Assembly: GCF_012849095.1 (NCBI RefSeq)
Contig: NZ_CP051680.1
Span: 5,177,501-5,241,500 of the forward strand
DNA: 64,000 nt
Direction of reading: 5' to 3'
Origin: Cohnella herbarum
Lineage (GTDB): Bacteria > Bacillota > Bacilli > Paenibacillales > Paenibacillaceae
The position numbers were made by a program, and so were the translations under genes. The notes under the pieces were generated by a model. It saw only the letters and a program-made list of their open reading frames with translations, searched no databases and was not told the origin of the DNA. Below are positions 24,083 through 34,100 of the stretch, in pieces (positions within the stretch are counted from its first letter, which is position 1; each line of letters begins with the position of its first letter).

Positions 24083-24847
24083 TCATATCGTGATATTCTT
24101 TAAACCGAACTCTTCTTCCGTATTACAAAAAGTAAGCTTGCCATATTCACGACGATTATCGATATACTGGGGGATACCGGACTTTCTTAACGTATCGCTA
24201 AATATTACATATTCATATCTGCCGCTGCCATCATCGTATTTGACAACATCCAAAACTTCATTCCGAACCAAGTAAGTGCAATGAATGACCCCGACCTCGA
24301 TCAATCCCTTGATTGACTTCCATAAAACATCAAAGTATAAGCTTGAATATTTGTAGTAACCATTTTCATCGGTATCATAGTGATAGTTGGAATAATTACT
24401 CAATGGATCATCGCCGTTTCGCAGCAATGGTCCAACCACCGGCAAACGGGTATGAAGAAGCATTTCAAGCGTTTCGGGTACGATAAAGTTATCGCAATCA
24501 ATGACAAAGTAATGAGTCCCTCTTGCTTTTGCCCATTCTATAGATTCTTGACGTAAACGTCCTAATACTTTGAACCTCAAATAATTCCATTCATGCGGAC
24601 CAAATTCTTGTACGGGTTCCTCAACATCGCTTGAATCGAAATGAATTTCCGAATACTTGTCTTTTACTTTTTCAATCCACTGCTCAAGCACGCTTGCCGT
24701 ATGATCTCGATTGTTATTCGTACGTATATAAAGCTTGATTTGCGAAGCCGGATAGGTCTGATTCTCGATTAGGTTAAGGTACATAGGCAATACATGGGCT
24801 TTATCCTTAGCAAGAATGGCAATGGTTACAAGAGAGGTCGGTTGCAT
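24083..24847 (-). CDS. Family 2-like glycosyltransferase
   Basis: A protein of about 254 residues with the GT-A pattern: N-terminal strand SLVTIAILAKDKAHVLPMYL, a TNNNRDHTASVLEQW segment and the metal-binding DCDNF near the middle (YFVIDCDNFIVPE). The C-terminal half has an acceptor-type region (YSDGRYEYVIFSDTLR-like text). AAGGAG lies about 12 nt before the ATG at 24847; the in-frame ATG at 24871 has no ribosome-binding site. It probably transfers a sugar to a protein or glycan. No other glycan gene is adjacent and the acceptor is unknown. Confidence 0.72.
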   Translation of the reverse strand: MQPTSLVTIAILAKDKAHVLPMYLNLIENQTYPASQIKLYIRTNNNRDHTASVLEQWIEKVKDKYSEIHFDSSDVEEPVQEFGPHEWNYLRFKVLGRLRQESIEWAKARGTHYFVIDCDNFIVPETLEMLLHTRLPVVGPLLRNGDDPLSNYSNYHYDTDENGYYKYSSLYFDVLWKSIKGLIEVGVIHCTYLVRNEVLDVVKYDDGSGRYEYVIFSDTLRKSGIPQYIDNRREYGKLTFCNTEEEFGLKNITI

Positions 24848-24936
24848 TTTAAGAATTATCTCCTTTTTCATATAGGGTATGAGTCGGAGATGTTTTATGT
24901 TATATACTACGGTGTTGCCGAACTGACTGTAACATT

Positions 24937-25617
24937 CTACTTCTCCTGCTCCTTTATTATCTGCTCGATGCCCAGCAGAATCAGCTTCAAGCCGAACTCG
25001 AACGCCCGGTCGGTTCCCATCAGCTCGAACAACCCGTTCGTGAACATCCTCCGGAACAATCCCGCTTCCGACTCGCCCATGGAGTCCAGAAGGCGAATCA
25101 TCTCATCACCCGGAAGCTCTTCCTGATCCTTAAGGATAGCGGAGACATTGCGCTCGTGTTGATAATCGTCCAGAACGAAATAGAACACATAATTCACAAG
25201 CGTAGTCACCACTTGCATTTTCTGCTCTTGCTCAAGCGGCGTCGATTCCACGCATAGCAGCATACGGTTAGTGAACCGAATGATGTCCGGTTCGTGGGGC
25301 AGCGTCATCATCATGAGCTGCGTGGAGCAGGGATACCGGCTGAGCACACTCCGTACCGTTACCGCAAGCCCCGTCATCTGCTCCTTCCAGTCCCCTTCGG
25401 AGTGGAACTCCTCCAGAATCATTTTTGACACCTGGTTGGCCAGACGCTGATAGAGATTCTGCTTGCTCTTGAAGTACCAGTACAGGGAGGGAGCCTGAAT
25501 TCCCAGCCGTTCGGCCAATCGTCTCAAGCTGAATTTCTCGATGCCCTCCTCCCCCAGAAGCTCCCACGAGGTTTCCAAAATCTTATCCTCCGAAATCTGA
25601 GGCTGCTGCTTTTTCAT
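24937..25617 (-). CDS. TetR-family regulator of the divergent MATE pump
   Basis: A 226-residue protein with an N-terminal HTH (DKILETSWELLGEEGIEKFS, RRLAERLGIQAPSLYWYFKSKQNL) of the TetR class that starts with the LYWY motif, and an all-helical ligand domain. AAGGGTGG precedes the ATG. It is divergent from a MATE exporter with three operator-like repeats between them, so it is very probably the local repressor. The ligand is unknown. Confidence 0.88.
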   Translation of the reverse strand: MKKQQPQISEDKILETSWELLGEEGIEKFSLRRLAERLGIQAPSLYWYFKSKQNLYQRLANQVSKMILEEFHSEGDWKEQMTGLAVTVRSVLSRYPCSTQLMMMTLPHEPDIIRFTNRMLLCVESTPLEQEQKMQVVTTLVNYVFYFVLDDYQHERNVSAILKDQEELPGDEMIRLLDSMGESEAGLFRRMFTNGLFELMGTDRAFEFGLKLILLGIEQIIKEQEK

Positions 25618-25633
25618 CGGTATCCACCCTTTT

Positions 25634-25718
25634 ATCTAACAGTGTAAGTTTGTTCTTTACAGGTTAATAAGTTCATGATATCATCTAACACTGTAAGGTT
25701 CAATCTAACACCGTTAGA
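25634..25718. promoter_or_regulatory. Three operator-like repeats between TetR and MATE genes
   Basis: ATCTAACAGTGTAAG (25634-25648), ATCTAACACTGTAAG (25683-25697) and ATCTAACACCGTTAGAT (25703-25719) share the ATCTAACA half. The third is a perfect TCTAAC/GTTAGA inverted repeat with a 3-bp spacer. They occupy the divergent promoter region, as expected for TetR binding sites. Confidence 0.7.
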
Positions 25719-25732
25719 TAAGTTCAAAATAA

Positions 25733-27106
25733 ATGAAGAAAGCAGTGATCAGCATGGATGCAGAAAACCTTCATTACTTTGAAAAAGCACCGATCGCTAA
25801 AGCCGTAGCTCACTTCGCCGTACCGATGATGCTAGGCATGTCAATGAGTGTCATCTATTCCATCTTGAATGCCTATTTCCTTGGTACGCTCCACAATACG
25901 GCCATGTTAACCGCACTCGCACTAACCTTGCCGTTATTCGCGATCATTATGGCGCTGGGCAATTTGATTGGCATGGGTAGCGGAACATTTATCTCCCGTT
26001 TACTAGGCGAGAAAAAATACGATGATGTAAAACATGTGTCTTCATTCGCCTTTTACAGCAGTATAGTTCTCGGTCTTATCGTGATGGCCGTCGGCCTCCC
26101 TTTGATCGATCAGATCGTTCATGGGCTGGGGGCAACGCCCGACTCCTTCGGATTCACGAAGGATTATGTCACGATCATGCTTATCGGTTCACCATTCGTC
26201 GTATTATTCTTCACGCTGGAGAATATCGTGCGCTCGGAGGGTTCGGCAATCACGTCAATGGTCGGTATGATTCTCAGCGTTGTCGTCAATATTATTCTCG
26301 ATGCGCTCGTCATCTTCGTGTTCCATTGGGACGTGATCGGCGTTGCGTCCGCTACGGTCGTCTCTAACTTGGTTGCGAGTGCATTCTACGCCTTCCATTT
26401 GGGGTACAAAAGCCAATTCTTATCCGTCTCCGTAAAATGGTTCAAAGCTACGAAGGACATTCTGAGCAATGTATTGAAAATCGGAGTTCCCGTCTTTGTT
26501 ATGAGTATCTTCTTGGGCACAATGTCACTCGTCTTAAACCACTTTCTTGTCGAATATGGGGATCAGGCCGTAGCGGGGTTCGGAATTTCATCTCGGTTAC
26601 TGCAATTTCCCGAGTTTATTCTGATGGGCTTATGCGAGGGAGTCGTGCCGTTGATTGCCTTCTCTTTTACAGCGAATAAATTACGCATGAAGCATACCAT
26701 CGGATTCACGATCAAAACGATTGTGGCGTTAGCGGTCGCGTTCGGCGTCATCGTCTATCTGACTTCCGACCATTTAATCGGTTTATTTACGAATGACCCG
26801 CAACTCATTGAAATGGGCAGTTACATTCTTCATGTGACGTTCTTGTCCCTATTCATTTCAGGAACGACGGCGTTGTTTACGGGGATCTTTCAAGCAACGG
26901 CGCAAGGAACCGCCGCGTTTATTATGTCCGTTATTCAAGGAATTACTTTGATTCCCGTGTTGTATATCGCCAATCGAATGAACGGCTTCCATGGGGTCGT
27001 CTGGTCGCTCGTCATTGCGGATGCCGTTGCGTTCCTTGTCGGTGGCATCATGCTGTATGTTCTGCGGACCAAATTGCAGCCGGATTTAGATCATTTAGCA
27101 AACTAA
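25733..27106 (+). CDS. MATE-family multidrug efflux transporter
   Basis: A 457-residue protein with about 12 membrane helices and the repeated MATE halves (IAKAVAHFAVPMMLGMSMSV at the N-terminus; ILSNVLKIGVPVFVMSIFLG at the start of the second half). These pumps export cationic drugs in exchange for protons or sodium. Two starts are possible, 25733 or 25754. The later one gives the usual short N-terminus before YFEKAPIAKA; neither has a strong Shine-Dalgarno site. It is controlled by the divergent TetR repressor (inference). Confidence 0.9.
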   Translation: MKKAVISMDAENLHYFEKAPIAKAVAHFAVPMMLGMSMSVIYSILNAYFLGTLHNTAMLTALALTLPLFAIIMALGNLIGMGSGTFISRLLGEKKYDDVKHVSSFAFYSSIVLGLIVMAVGLPLIDQIVHGLGATPDSFGFTKDYVTIMLIGSPFVVLFFTLENIVRSEGSAITSMVGMILSVVVNIILDALVIFVFHWDVIGVASATVVSNLVASAFYAFHLGYKSQFLSVSVKWFKATKDILSNVLKIGVPVFVMSIFLGTMSLVLNHFLVEYGDQAVAGFGISSRLLQFPEFILMGLCEGVVPLIAFSFTANKLRMKHTIGFTIKTIVALAVAFGVIVYLTSDHLIGLFTNDPQLIEMGSYILHVTFLSLFISGTTALFTGIFQATAQGTAAFIMSVIQGITLIPVLYIANRMNGFHGVVWSLVIADAVAFLVGGIMLYVLRTKLQPDLDHLAN

Positions 27107-27116
27107 AAGCCACGCT

Positions 27117-27156
27117 AGAAGGCAGGATCAGGGTACTTCCCGTTCCTGCCTTCTTT
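27117..27156 (+). terminator. Terminator after the MATE gene
   Basis: AGAAGGCAGGA (27117-27127) pairs with TCCTGCCTTCT (27144-27154), followed by TT. It lies at the junction with the convergent WYL regulator gene and may serve both. Confidence 0.8.
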
Positions 27157-28156
27157 ACGGCAAATGGCTGTTTCCTTTTTTAATATCTCCAACAGATGGG
27201 CAGAATGAGAATAACCTTTCATGCAGAACTTTTAAGACTTCTGGCGGAACTTCCCTGATCTTGATATCCCCACCGAGAAAAAGCAGCCAATTTGTTATTT
27301 CGTTCAATTCCTCAGCATTGTGAACATGGATAAAAGTCTTTAGAATGGCCGTGGTTTGGTAAGGATTCGTGTAGGAAATCGTAAATTTTAATGGATGGTA
27401 TTTTCTGAACTGCGCAATTGCTTTGGGACCAAGTTCAAGAACCAGGTTGATTGCTTCATCCTGCATGCTCAGCGTCTCTTCGATTTTTTTCTTGCTTAAT
27501 CTTTTTTTCGTCGAGTAGGGTTGGATATCGGTAAGATTGTCGACAGGGAAAATCTTCTTCTTTTCTTCCTTTAAATCAAAGCCCTCGATCAGCCAGAGAC
27601 TTTTTTCCCGATAAAGGTGCAAGAGATATATGGGATAAGACGTATTAGCCTTCTCTTCTTTCATGGTAATTAATAAATAGCTGTCCAGAAGAAGGATTTG
27701 GATCAGTTTTTCTAACAAGGGATGAGGGAGGTCCGACAGATCAAGCAGGTCTGGATTATTGGGATTGGTCCCTTCGAAAAGCAAAATTTGATTTAAAAGA
27801 ACAAGGTCGTCCTGCTGGTTTTCCGAGATGAGGCCAAGTAATTTTTCCGTTAAAGAATGACGGCTCTTCAGATAGGGGAGTTGTTGATTTCTTGTGGCCA
27901 TAAAGGCAATAAACAGAGCTTTGATCTCATTATCGGTAAAACGAACCGTGGGCAGGACCGAGTTGTTCATGACAGAGTAACCCCCATCCCTACCGACTTC
28001 GGCGACAAGAGGCATTCCCATGGCTTCAATTTCTCTGATATCTCTAATGGCCGTTGAACGGGAGATATTGAATTCTTGCATGATTTCGGAAATTGTAAAG
28101 TGGGCTCGGTTGTTGATATATCGCATGATGATATTAATCCGTTCAACCTTTTTCAT
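27155..28156 (-). CDS. HTH-WYL (YafY-type) transcriptional regulator
   Basis: A 333-residue protein with an N-terminal HTH_11/DeoR-like helix-turn-helix (FTISEIMQEFNISRSTAIRDIREIEAMG, GGYSV wing). A WYL-type ligand domain in the middle (YPIYLLHLYREKSLWLIEGFD) and a C-terminal WCX-like extension follow. AGGAGG precedes the ATG. It is divergent from a GyrI-like gene and an unidentified small gene, its likely targets. Confidence 0.85.
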   Translation of the reverse strand: MKKVERINIIMRYINNRAHFTISEIMQEFNISRSTAIRDIREIEAMGMPLVAEVGRDGGYSVMNNSVLPTVRFTDNEIKALFIAFMATRNQQLPYLKSRHSLTEKLLGLISENQQDDLVLLNQILLFEGTNPNNPDLLDLSDLPHPLLEKLIQILLLDSYLLITMKEEKANTSYPIYLLHLYREKSLWLIEGFDLKEEKKKIFPVDNLTDIQPYSTKKRLSKKKIEETLSMQDEAINLVLELGPKAIAQFRKYHPLKFTISYTNPYQTTAILKTFIHVHNAEELNEITNWLLFLGGDIKIREVPPEVLKVLHERLFSFCPSVGDIKKGNSHLP

Positions 28157-28264
28157 TGGGCCTCCTAAACAGTATCATTTTTTGACATGATTCAATGTTA
28201 TTGTAAACCTATCAAGTGAAAAGACAAATCATTTGATTAAAATAAAAAAAGGAAGGTTTTGATT

Positions 28265-28744
28265 ATGGCGAATTATACCCTTGAAGAAAAAGACATCTTT
28301 ACCGTCTTAGGTTTTGGAACCGAGCTTAAGAGCGATTACACGGACTATGCCGGCATCAACAAGGAAAAGTCGGATTTTTGGAAGGCCGTCGAACAAGATG
28401 GAAGGCTTGATACATTAAAATCCATCGCCACGAATGATTACATTTTTGCCGTGAATGAAGCGGTGAATAACAAGATGATGCACTATGCCGGCGTCATGAC
28501 AGAGGAATCCGTACCTGATGCAACCAGAGTCATCCAATTCCCTAAAGGCGAATACCTCGTTGTTAAAGGGGAAGCGAAGACGGCTGATGAGCTGAGTAAT
28601 CAACTGGCCGGCATTGCCTTTGGCCAAGTCTTGCCGGAAGCTAAAAATTTCGCCTATGTCGGCGGACCGAATGCAACGGTTGAGATGGGTCAGCACAACG
28701 GCTTCGTATTCGGTGAAATGTGGATTCCCGTTGTTAGGAAGTAA
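28265..28744 (+). CDS. GyrI-like/effector-binding-domain protein
   Basis: A 159-residue stand-alone effector-binding (SOUL/GyrI-like) domain: strand IFTVLGFGTEL, then DFWKAVEQDGRL, YAGVMTEESV and the final FGEMWIPV. Such single-domain proteins bind small hydrophobic molecules or inhibit gyrase, and often sit beside YafY-type WYL regulators. GGAAGG at 28251-28256 selects the ATG at 28265, not the TTG at 28259. It is first in a two-gene operon. Confidence 0.78.
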   Translation: MANYTLEEKDIFTVLGFGTELKSDYTDYAGINKEKSDFWKAVEQDGRLDTLKSIATNDYIFAVNEAVNNKMMHYAGVMTEESVPDATRVIQFPKGEYLVVKGEAKTADELSNQLAGIAFGQVLPEAKNFAYVGGPNATVEMGQHNGFVFGEMWIPVVRK

Positions 28745-28765
28745 AGAGAGGAGGAGGAAACGGTA

Positions 28766-29233
28766 ATGTCCTATAACGTTGACTTTAAGAATGTGTCTAC
28801 GGTAGGTTTAGAGTCTTCGCCTGTAGCAGAAGCTCTTGCCGGTTTACGCGCGAATGAAGCCCGCTACTTCATGAACAAATACAAGCATGAGTACACGGTC
28901 GTACCCGCCAGCGAAAGCCAGGATACCCTGGATTACGTGAACCGAATTTTGAAAGAAGAACGCGGTATCGAGTTTGCAGCCAAGCCACTGGAAACGTCGT
29001 TTTTTCAAGTGGAAAATATCCGATGGGCCTTCGTCTTTTATGAGGACGGTCTAGGGGTCAACGTCTTGTATACGGTTGACGACCCTAAGAAGCGGGCCGT
29101 TGGCTTCAAGCTTTCCGAAGGGATGGAAGTACCCAAGGAGCTGGAAGAGAAGAAGTTTAAGTTCGCCAGACAGAAGTCCAAGCTGGCCGGAACCATTCGG
29201 GGTACGTTTTTTGTAATTAAAGGTGAATATTAA
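28766..29233 (+). CDS. Small conserved hypothetical protein
   Basis: 155 residues, not recognised. It is soluble with no signal peptide or membrane helix, mixed alpha/beta, with a central FFQVENIRWAFVFYEDGLGV block and a basic C-terminus (KKFKFARQKSKLAG). AGAGGAGGAGG lies just before the ATG and the gap to the upstream gene is 21 nt, so it is co-transcribed with the GyrI-like gene under the divergent WYL regulator. Function unknown. Confidence 0.75.
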   Translation: MSYNVDFKNVSTVGLESSPVAEALAGLRANEARYFMNKYKHEYTVVPASESQDTLDYVNRILKEERGIEFAAKPLETSFFQVENIRWAFVFYEDGLGVNVLYTVDDPKKRAVGFKLSEGMEVPKELEEKKFKFARQKSKLAGTIRGTFFVIKGEY

Positions 29234-29273
29234 AATAAAGACTCCCACTCTTCTCTAACAGCGAAAAATAGAT

Positions 29274-29302
29274 AGGGCGCCCAATGGACGCCCTTGTTTT
29301 TT
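29274..29302 (+). terminator. Terminator of the GyrI-like operon
   Basis: AGGGCG (29274-29279) pairs with CGCCCT (29289-29294), followed by TGTTTTTT. Confidence 0.8.
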
Positions 29303-29379
29303 GCTATCCTTGCCCTATTGTTGACGAGAAGGCATAGTGAGCATTTGATTGATTTGGTCGTCCGATAGTCCTAAGTCAT

Positions 29380-30165
29380 TTATCCGGCCAGCTTTTTCCT
29401 GATTTTATTCCAGAAGCCCGTGTTCTTCCGATTCAAATGTTTCTCGTTGTAAATCAGCAGATCATAGGAGGACCACATTGTAGATGCTCGAATGATTGCA
29501 TATGCGCCCATGGCGATCAAAACGACGCAAACCGGATAATATGGGACCAATGCGCCTTCGGAAATCCCCTTTTTCTCCAACAAAAAAGCCATTCCGCCTA
29601 TCGCAACCATGCCAGCTCCGGGGATGATCACGGCTGAATACCTCCTCTTCAATCGATTAAAACGTTCCGTTAATTGCTTTACGTAACCCTGATCCAGCAT
29701 CAGGGCATCTTTCTCCAACACATGGTAGCGCTCCTCGTCCTTCAGTATGGCGGACAAGAGGACAACGGCACCCGACGCCCCCAACAAAATGATAAGGAAG
29801 GAATAAACAACCGGTTCTTCGCGAAACATCAAATACGGCAAGCAGGCCAGAATGAGCAGGCACAAGCCCGTCGCAATGCGGTTGGACGACTTCTGCTGAT
29901 GGCTCAAATACCCTTCCGCCATCTCTTGGCTGACATAATACCCACGCTCTTCCCCGCTGTCCTTCTCCTCGGTCTCCTTCAGCAAGTAGTCAATGGACAC
30001 CTCGAACAGATTGCCGAGCATAAGCAGCTTTTCAGTTTCGGGAAACCCTTGTCCGTTTTCCCACTTACTGATTGCCTGTCTAGTTGTGCACAGCTTTTCG
30101 GCTAGCGCTTCCTGGGAGTATCCCTTTTCTTTTCTTAGTCGCAATAGTTTTTCGCTAAATGACAT
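29380..30165 (-). CDS. Membrane-anchored XRE-family regulator
   Basis: 261 residues. The N-terminal 65 are an XRE helix-turn-helix (FSEKLLRLRKEKGYSQEALA, TTRQAISKWENGQ). They are followed by four hydrophobic segments (about 97-115, 120-142, 190-208 and 215-235) and a basic tail. This architecture occurs in many Bacillota regulators of unknown signal. GGAGAG precedes the start. No clear target neighbour; the gene stands alone. Confidence 0.85.
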   Translation of the reverse strand: MSFSEKLLRLRKEKGYSQEALAEKLCTTRQAISKWENGQGFPETEKLLMLGNLFEVSIDYLLKETEEKDSGEERGYYVSQEMAEGYLSHQQKSSNRIATGLCLLILACLPYLMFREEPVVYSFLIILLGASGAVVLLSAILKDEERYHVLEKDALMLDQGYVKQLTERFNRLKRRYSAVIIPGAGMVAIGGMAFLLEKKGISEGALVPYYPVCVVLIAMGAYAIIRASTMWSSYDLLIYNEKHLNRKNTGFWNKIRKKLAG

Positions 30166-30275
30166 CGGCTTGCTCTCCTTTGCTGTTTATACCTGAATTA
30201 TAGAAAAACAACGGACTCGAGGCTATATGCTTGAGGTTGCGTTTGCGCCACTTACGGTTGCAAATGCGTATAGAG

Positions 30276-30310
30276 AAAGCACCAGCCCCTAATATTGGGT
30301 CTGGTGCTTT
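30276..30310. terminator. Bidirectional-type terminator
   Basis: AAAGCACCAG (30276-30285) pairs with CTGGTGCTTT (30301-30310), with an inner CCC/GGG helix. It lies past the stop of the InlB-repeat fragment. Confidence 0.75.
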
Positions 30311-30339
30311 ATGCTTGTTATCGTAAACCGTGTAAGAAA

Positions 30340-30849
30340 CTATAGTCCGATTCCTCCGTCCGGAAATCCAAACCTTGCGTTATAGCTAGCGTCATGTGCC
30401 GGCATGTTTGCGCCACCTGGCAACTCTAACGATGGAGTATCGCCTTCCACCGGATCCCAAGTAATAAGTACGAAGCCCGGAGGGTAAAAATTCGAAGGCG
30501 TTGCATCTGCAGGCGGTACAATCGGCGCCCCATACTTAACCTGCATCGTCGAATAGTTAATGCTTTGCATTGAATCAACGAAGGATAAAGTGTAGCTGTT
30601 ACGCGTGTAATATAGCTTAAGCGTGAGCGTTCCATCCGCTGTAACGGCCTCCGCTTGCGTGAAGCCGTCATCGTTCAAATTCTGCTGATAATACAGCACC
30701 TGATAAGAAGTAGCCTGCCACACGGCCTGGAACGTCTGATCTTGACCCGGCATTGTACTTGGAACCGGCTGAGACCAGCCTGCGAATGTATAGCCAGGTC
30801 TTGTCACTGTAGGCGCCGTTATGGGCGCGCCATACGCAAGCTGCGAGAC
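30340..30849 (-). pseudogene. 3' fragment of an InlB B-repeat surface protein
   Basis: The frame encodes two to three InlB B-type repeats (VTRPGYTFAGWSQPVPS, YYQQNLNDDGFTQAEAV), ending in FGFPDGGIGL. It is about 170 residues with no signal peptide or anchor. Homology starts abruptly at the coordinate where an unrelated 28-bp sequence begins (30850), so the 5' part of the gene has been lost. The repeats resemble those of the 2376-residue protein next door, which suggests a second, broken copy of a related gene. Confidence 0.7.
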
Positions 30850-30877
30850 GGGCATTGACCCGTCGCCTTAAATGATT
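30850..30877 (+). repeat. 28-bp exact copy of the end of the MFS gene at 46391-46418
   Basis: All 28 bases are identical to the last 26 bases of the MFS transporter gene (including its TGA) plus two more. Flanks are unrelated on both sides. It marks the junction where the InlB fragment ends. Confidence 0.85.
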
Positions 30878-31064
30878 AAATTCGGGCGATTGCCCTGTTC
30901 GCTGTTGGTGCGCACATTGAGATGAAGTTATCGCCATTCTACCAACAACGTATTGAAAGAGAAGCACCCCAGAAATAGGCCTCTTTACTCAGTTAGGATT
31001 TTTACCTAACCATTGATAGTTCCAGGTTTTAATCGGGACTGGGTGCCGAACTCTTGAAAACTCA
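30878..31064. other. Short relic region between surface-protein genes
   Basis: A 33-codon plus-strand frame at 30880-30978 (IRAIALFAVGAHIEMKLSPF, ending at TAG) looks protein-like and may be the C-terminal scrap of an unidentified gene. The rest shows no gene. Support is weak. Confidence 0.25.
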
Positions 31065-31101
31065 AAGAACTGAGTTCTCTAAGTTGCAGAACTCAGTTCT
31101 T
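31065..31101 (-). terminator. Terminator of the large SLH surface-protein gene
   Basis: A perfect 14-bp stem, AAGAACTGAGTTCT (31065-31078)/AGAACTCAGTTCTT (31088-31101), 20 nt past the stop. On the minus strand it is followed by TTTGAG. Confidence 0.7.
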
Positions 31102-31121
31102 GTTGCTACCTAATACGCTGC

Positions 31122-34100
31122 TCAGACACCTGTAATCGTACCATTAACTGTACCGTTGTTGATAAATGTGCCGCCAGTCGAATCAAATGTACCGTTATTC
31201 GTGATTATGCCGTGATTGGTAACTGTACCGTTATTGATCACTGCTCCGTTCGCATTGACCGTAAACGACATGCCTGTATATACGTCAAGCGTAGCGCCAG
31301 TTGCAACAACATACTGCTCGTTTGCATTTACTTTGAATTGCGGCGTCCTTACCGTCCCCATACCATTCAACGTATACACCACCGCGCCATTGCTGTACGT
31401 CACTGTCACGCTTGAGCCATTGGTTAATGAGATACTCCCCGTAGTACCGAACAATTCTAGCAGGTTTTTATTAAACACAGCAGCAGAAGATACTATAATA
31501 CTGCCCGTAATACTTACAGTAGCATTATCGGTCTCGAATCTTCCAGAAACATTCGTGATGCCTGATCCTGACAGTGTCGAAAACAACTCAGCTTTAAATA
31601 CGCCGCCTTGCGGTACGTTAACCGTGCCATTGTTGGTCCATGTGCCCTTACTGCTCACTTGACCATTAATGGCAACCGTCCCGCTGCTACCGATCGCAAC
31701 GGTACCGTTGTTCGTAAAAGCTGTGCTAGAAGCTTTCAGTGTGCCGTCAACGGTAAGCGTTTTGCCGGCATTCACCGTAAATGTACCATTAACGGTAAGC
31801 GTTACTCCTGCCGGGATTGTCAGATTGCCCGTCAACGTAGCTGCGCTTGATAGGGTTACTTCTGTGTCAGATACTTTTACGACATTCGCTATTCCTGCTG
31901 CCGTAGCATCGGCGATAAATGAAATGGCTGGAGAAGTTAGCACGGCATTCGTTGCTGTACTTGTTAGCGTGCCAACCGCCGGGCTTACGCCTGTAACAAC
32001 AACACGCAGTTTCTTACCTGCATCTGCTGACGGAATTGTGTAAGCTGCGGTTGTGTTGCCAGCACCCGTTGCATTCTGATACGTTTCGCTTTCCGCTTCC
32101 ACTTGCCACTGATACGCAACGCGACTGCCTGCCGGGTTACCATCATTCAACGTTACATTCGCATTAATGGTAGTACCCACGCTAGGATCTGGATTGTCTA
32201 TAGTAACCGAAGTAATGCTTACGGTTCCTGCACCCGTTGATGCGCTTTGCGTTCCCGTCACCGGACTTACGCCCGTAACCACAACTTGCAGCTTCTTACC
32301 CGCGTCTACTGCTGCAACCGTGTAACTGGCTGTTGTGCTGCCAGTACCTGTGGCATTCTGATACGTTCCGCTTCCTGCTGCTGTTTCTACCTGCCATTGG
32401 TAGGTCACTCGGCTACCTGCTGCGCCGCTATCGCTCATGACCGCATTGGCAGTAAGGGTATCACCAACTGAAGGTGTAACGTTATCGATGCTTACACTAG
32501 ATACCTTAACGACTACTGCGCTTGTTGTTGCTGTTTGCGTGCCAATAACCGGGCTTACGCCCGCAACCACAACTTGCAGTTTCTTGCCTACATCTGCTGC
32601 TGCAACCGTGTAGCTGGCTGTTGTGTTTCCAGTACCTGTTGCACTTAGATACGATCCGCTTCCTACTGCCGTTTCTACTTTCCATTGATACGTAACGCGG
32701 CTGCCTGCCGGATTACCATCGCCCATGGCTACGCTAGCAACCAGGATATCGCCAATGGTCGGATTTACATTGTCTACGGTTACGCCCGTAACAGGAACGG
32801 GCACTGCACTTGTTGCTGCGCTTGTTGCCGTTCCTGATACTTCACCTACACCCGTAACAACAACTCGCAGCTTCTTACCCGCGTCGACTGCCGCAACCGT
32901 GTAGCTGGCTGTTGTGTTGCCAGTACCTGTGGCATTCTGATACGTTCCGCTTCCTGCTGCTGTTTCTACCTGCCATTGGTAGGTCACTCGGCTGCCTGCC
33001 GAGCCGCTATCGCTCATGACCACATTCGCGGTAAGAGTATTGCCAACCTCAGGCTCAGAACTGTTGATGCTTACACTAGAGACCGTCGAGCCAAGCTCCC
33101 ACTGAGCCGTATAGGTGACATCATGAGCTGGCATTGTACTTGCCTTAGACGGTGTCCAACCCTTGAATATATAGCCAGCCTTTGTTACTTGCGGCTCGGT
33201 TGCGGAGGACAGGGATGCACCGTACGAAACCAATACAACACCATCTGTCGTCGTACCGAATTCGCCGCCATTCGCATCATATATTTCCTTGAACTTAGCC
33301 CGTTTGTAGTACAGCTTCAGTTGAGGCGGGCTATCATTCGGCCCCTTAATGATTCCTGTTGCAACTGTACCCAGCACGCTGCTGTCAAACGTAAAGCCTG
33401 CGTAACTCTTTGGCGTTGCTGTGACTTCATTGTTGGTTGGACCCTCTAACGTCTCAGATTCGGTTATCGTATATCCACCAGTTAGATCTTGTCTTATATG
33501 GGTCACCACATAAGTACCCGTTTCCCATTCAGCTTTGAAATTTAGAGCGTGCGCCGGCATGGTCATTGTTGCCGGCTTAGATGGTGTCCATCCGCCGAAT
33601 GTAGCAGTTCCATTCGTCACATAGGGCTGCATGACTCTTCCGCCATATGGAATGGTGTATACTACAGGTCCAGAGTCGTCTAAGACTTTCCCTCCGTTTA
33701 AATCATAGGTCACTGGATACGAGTTACGTTTGTAGTACAGTCTTAGAACAGTCGTTCCATCACCTGCTATCGTACTCGATAGAAGTGTGCCGGGAGCGTT
33801 GCTGTCGTAGGTAAACCCTTCGTAACTCTTCTCGGTAGATGCCGTGATCGTCGCGGCATCCGTAGTACCCTTTTTATTTTCCTCATAGACGACAGTATAA
33901 GAGTTTGCTAAGGTCGAAGGTCCGATGGCACCCGTCGAAATATCCTGTAGCAAATGTACGATTTTGTAAGGCGTATCGCTCTTGGCCGTCCACGTCGCCG
34001 TATACGTTGTGTCTTGATTCGGCACTGTGCTCGGAACGGATGGCGACCATCCGGTGAACGTATACCCTGGTCTTGTCACTACAGGCGTCCATGTCATGTT

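Noticed and set aside
31950..33090. Regularly spaced repeats, considered as CRISPR
   Set aside because: Units are about 290 bp, keep the reading frame and encode Ig-like domains.
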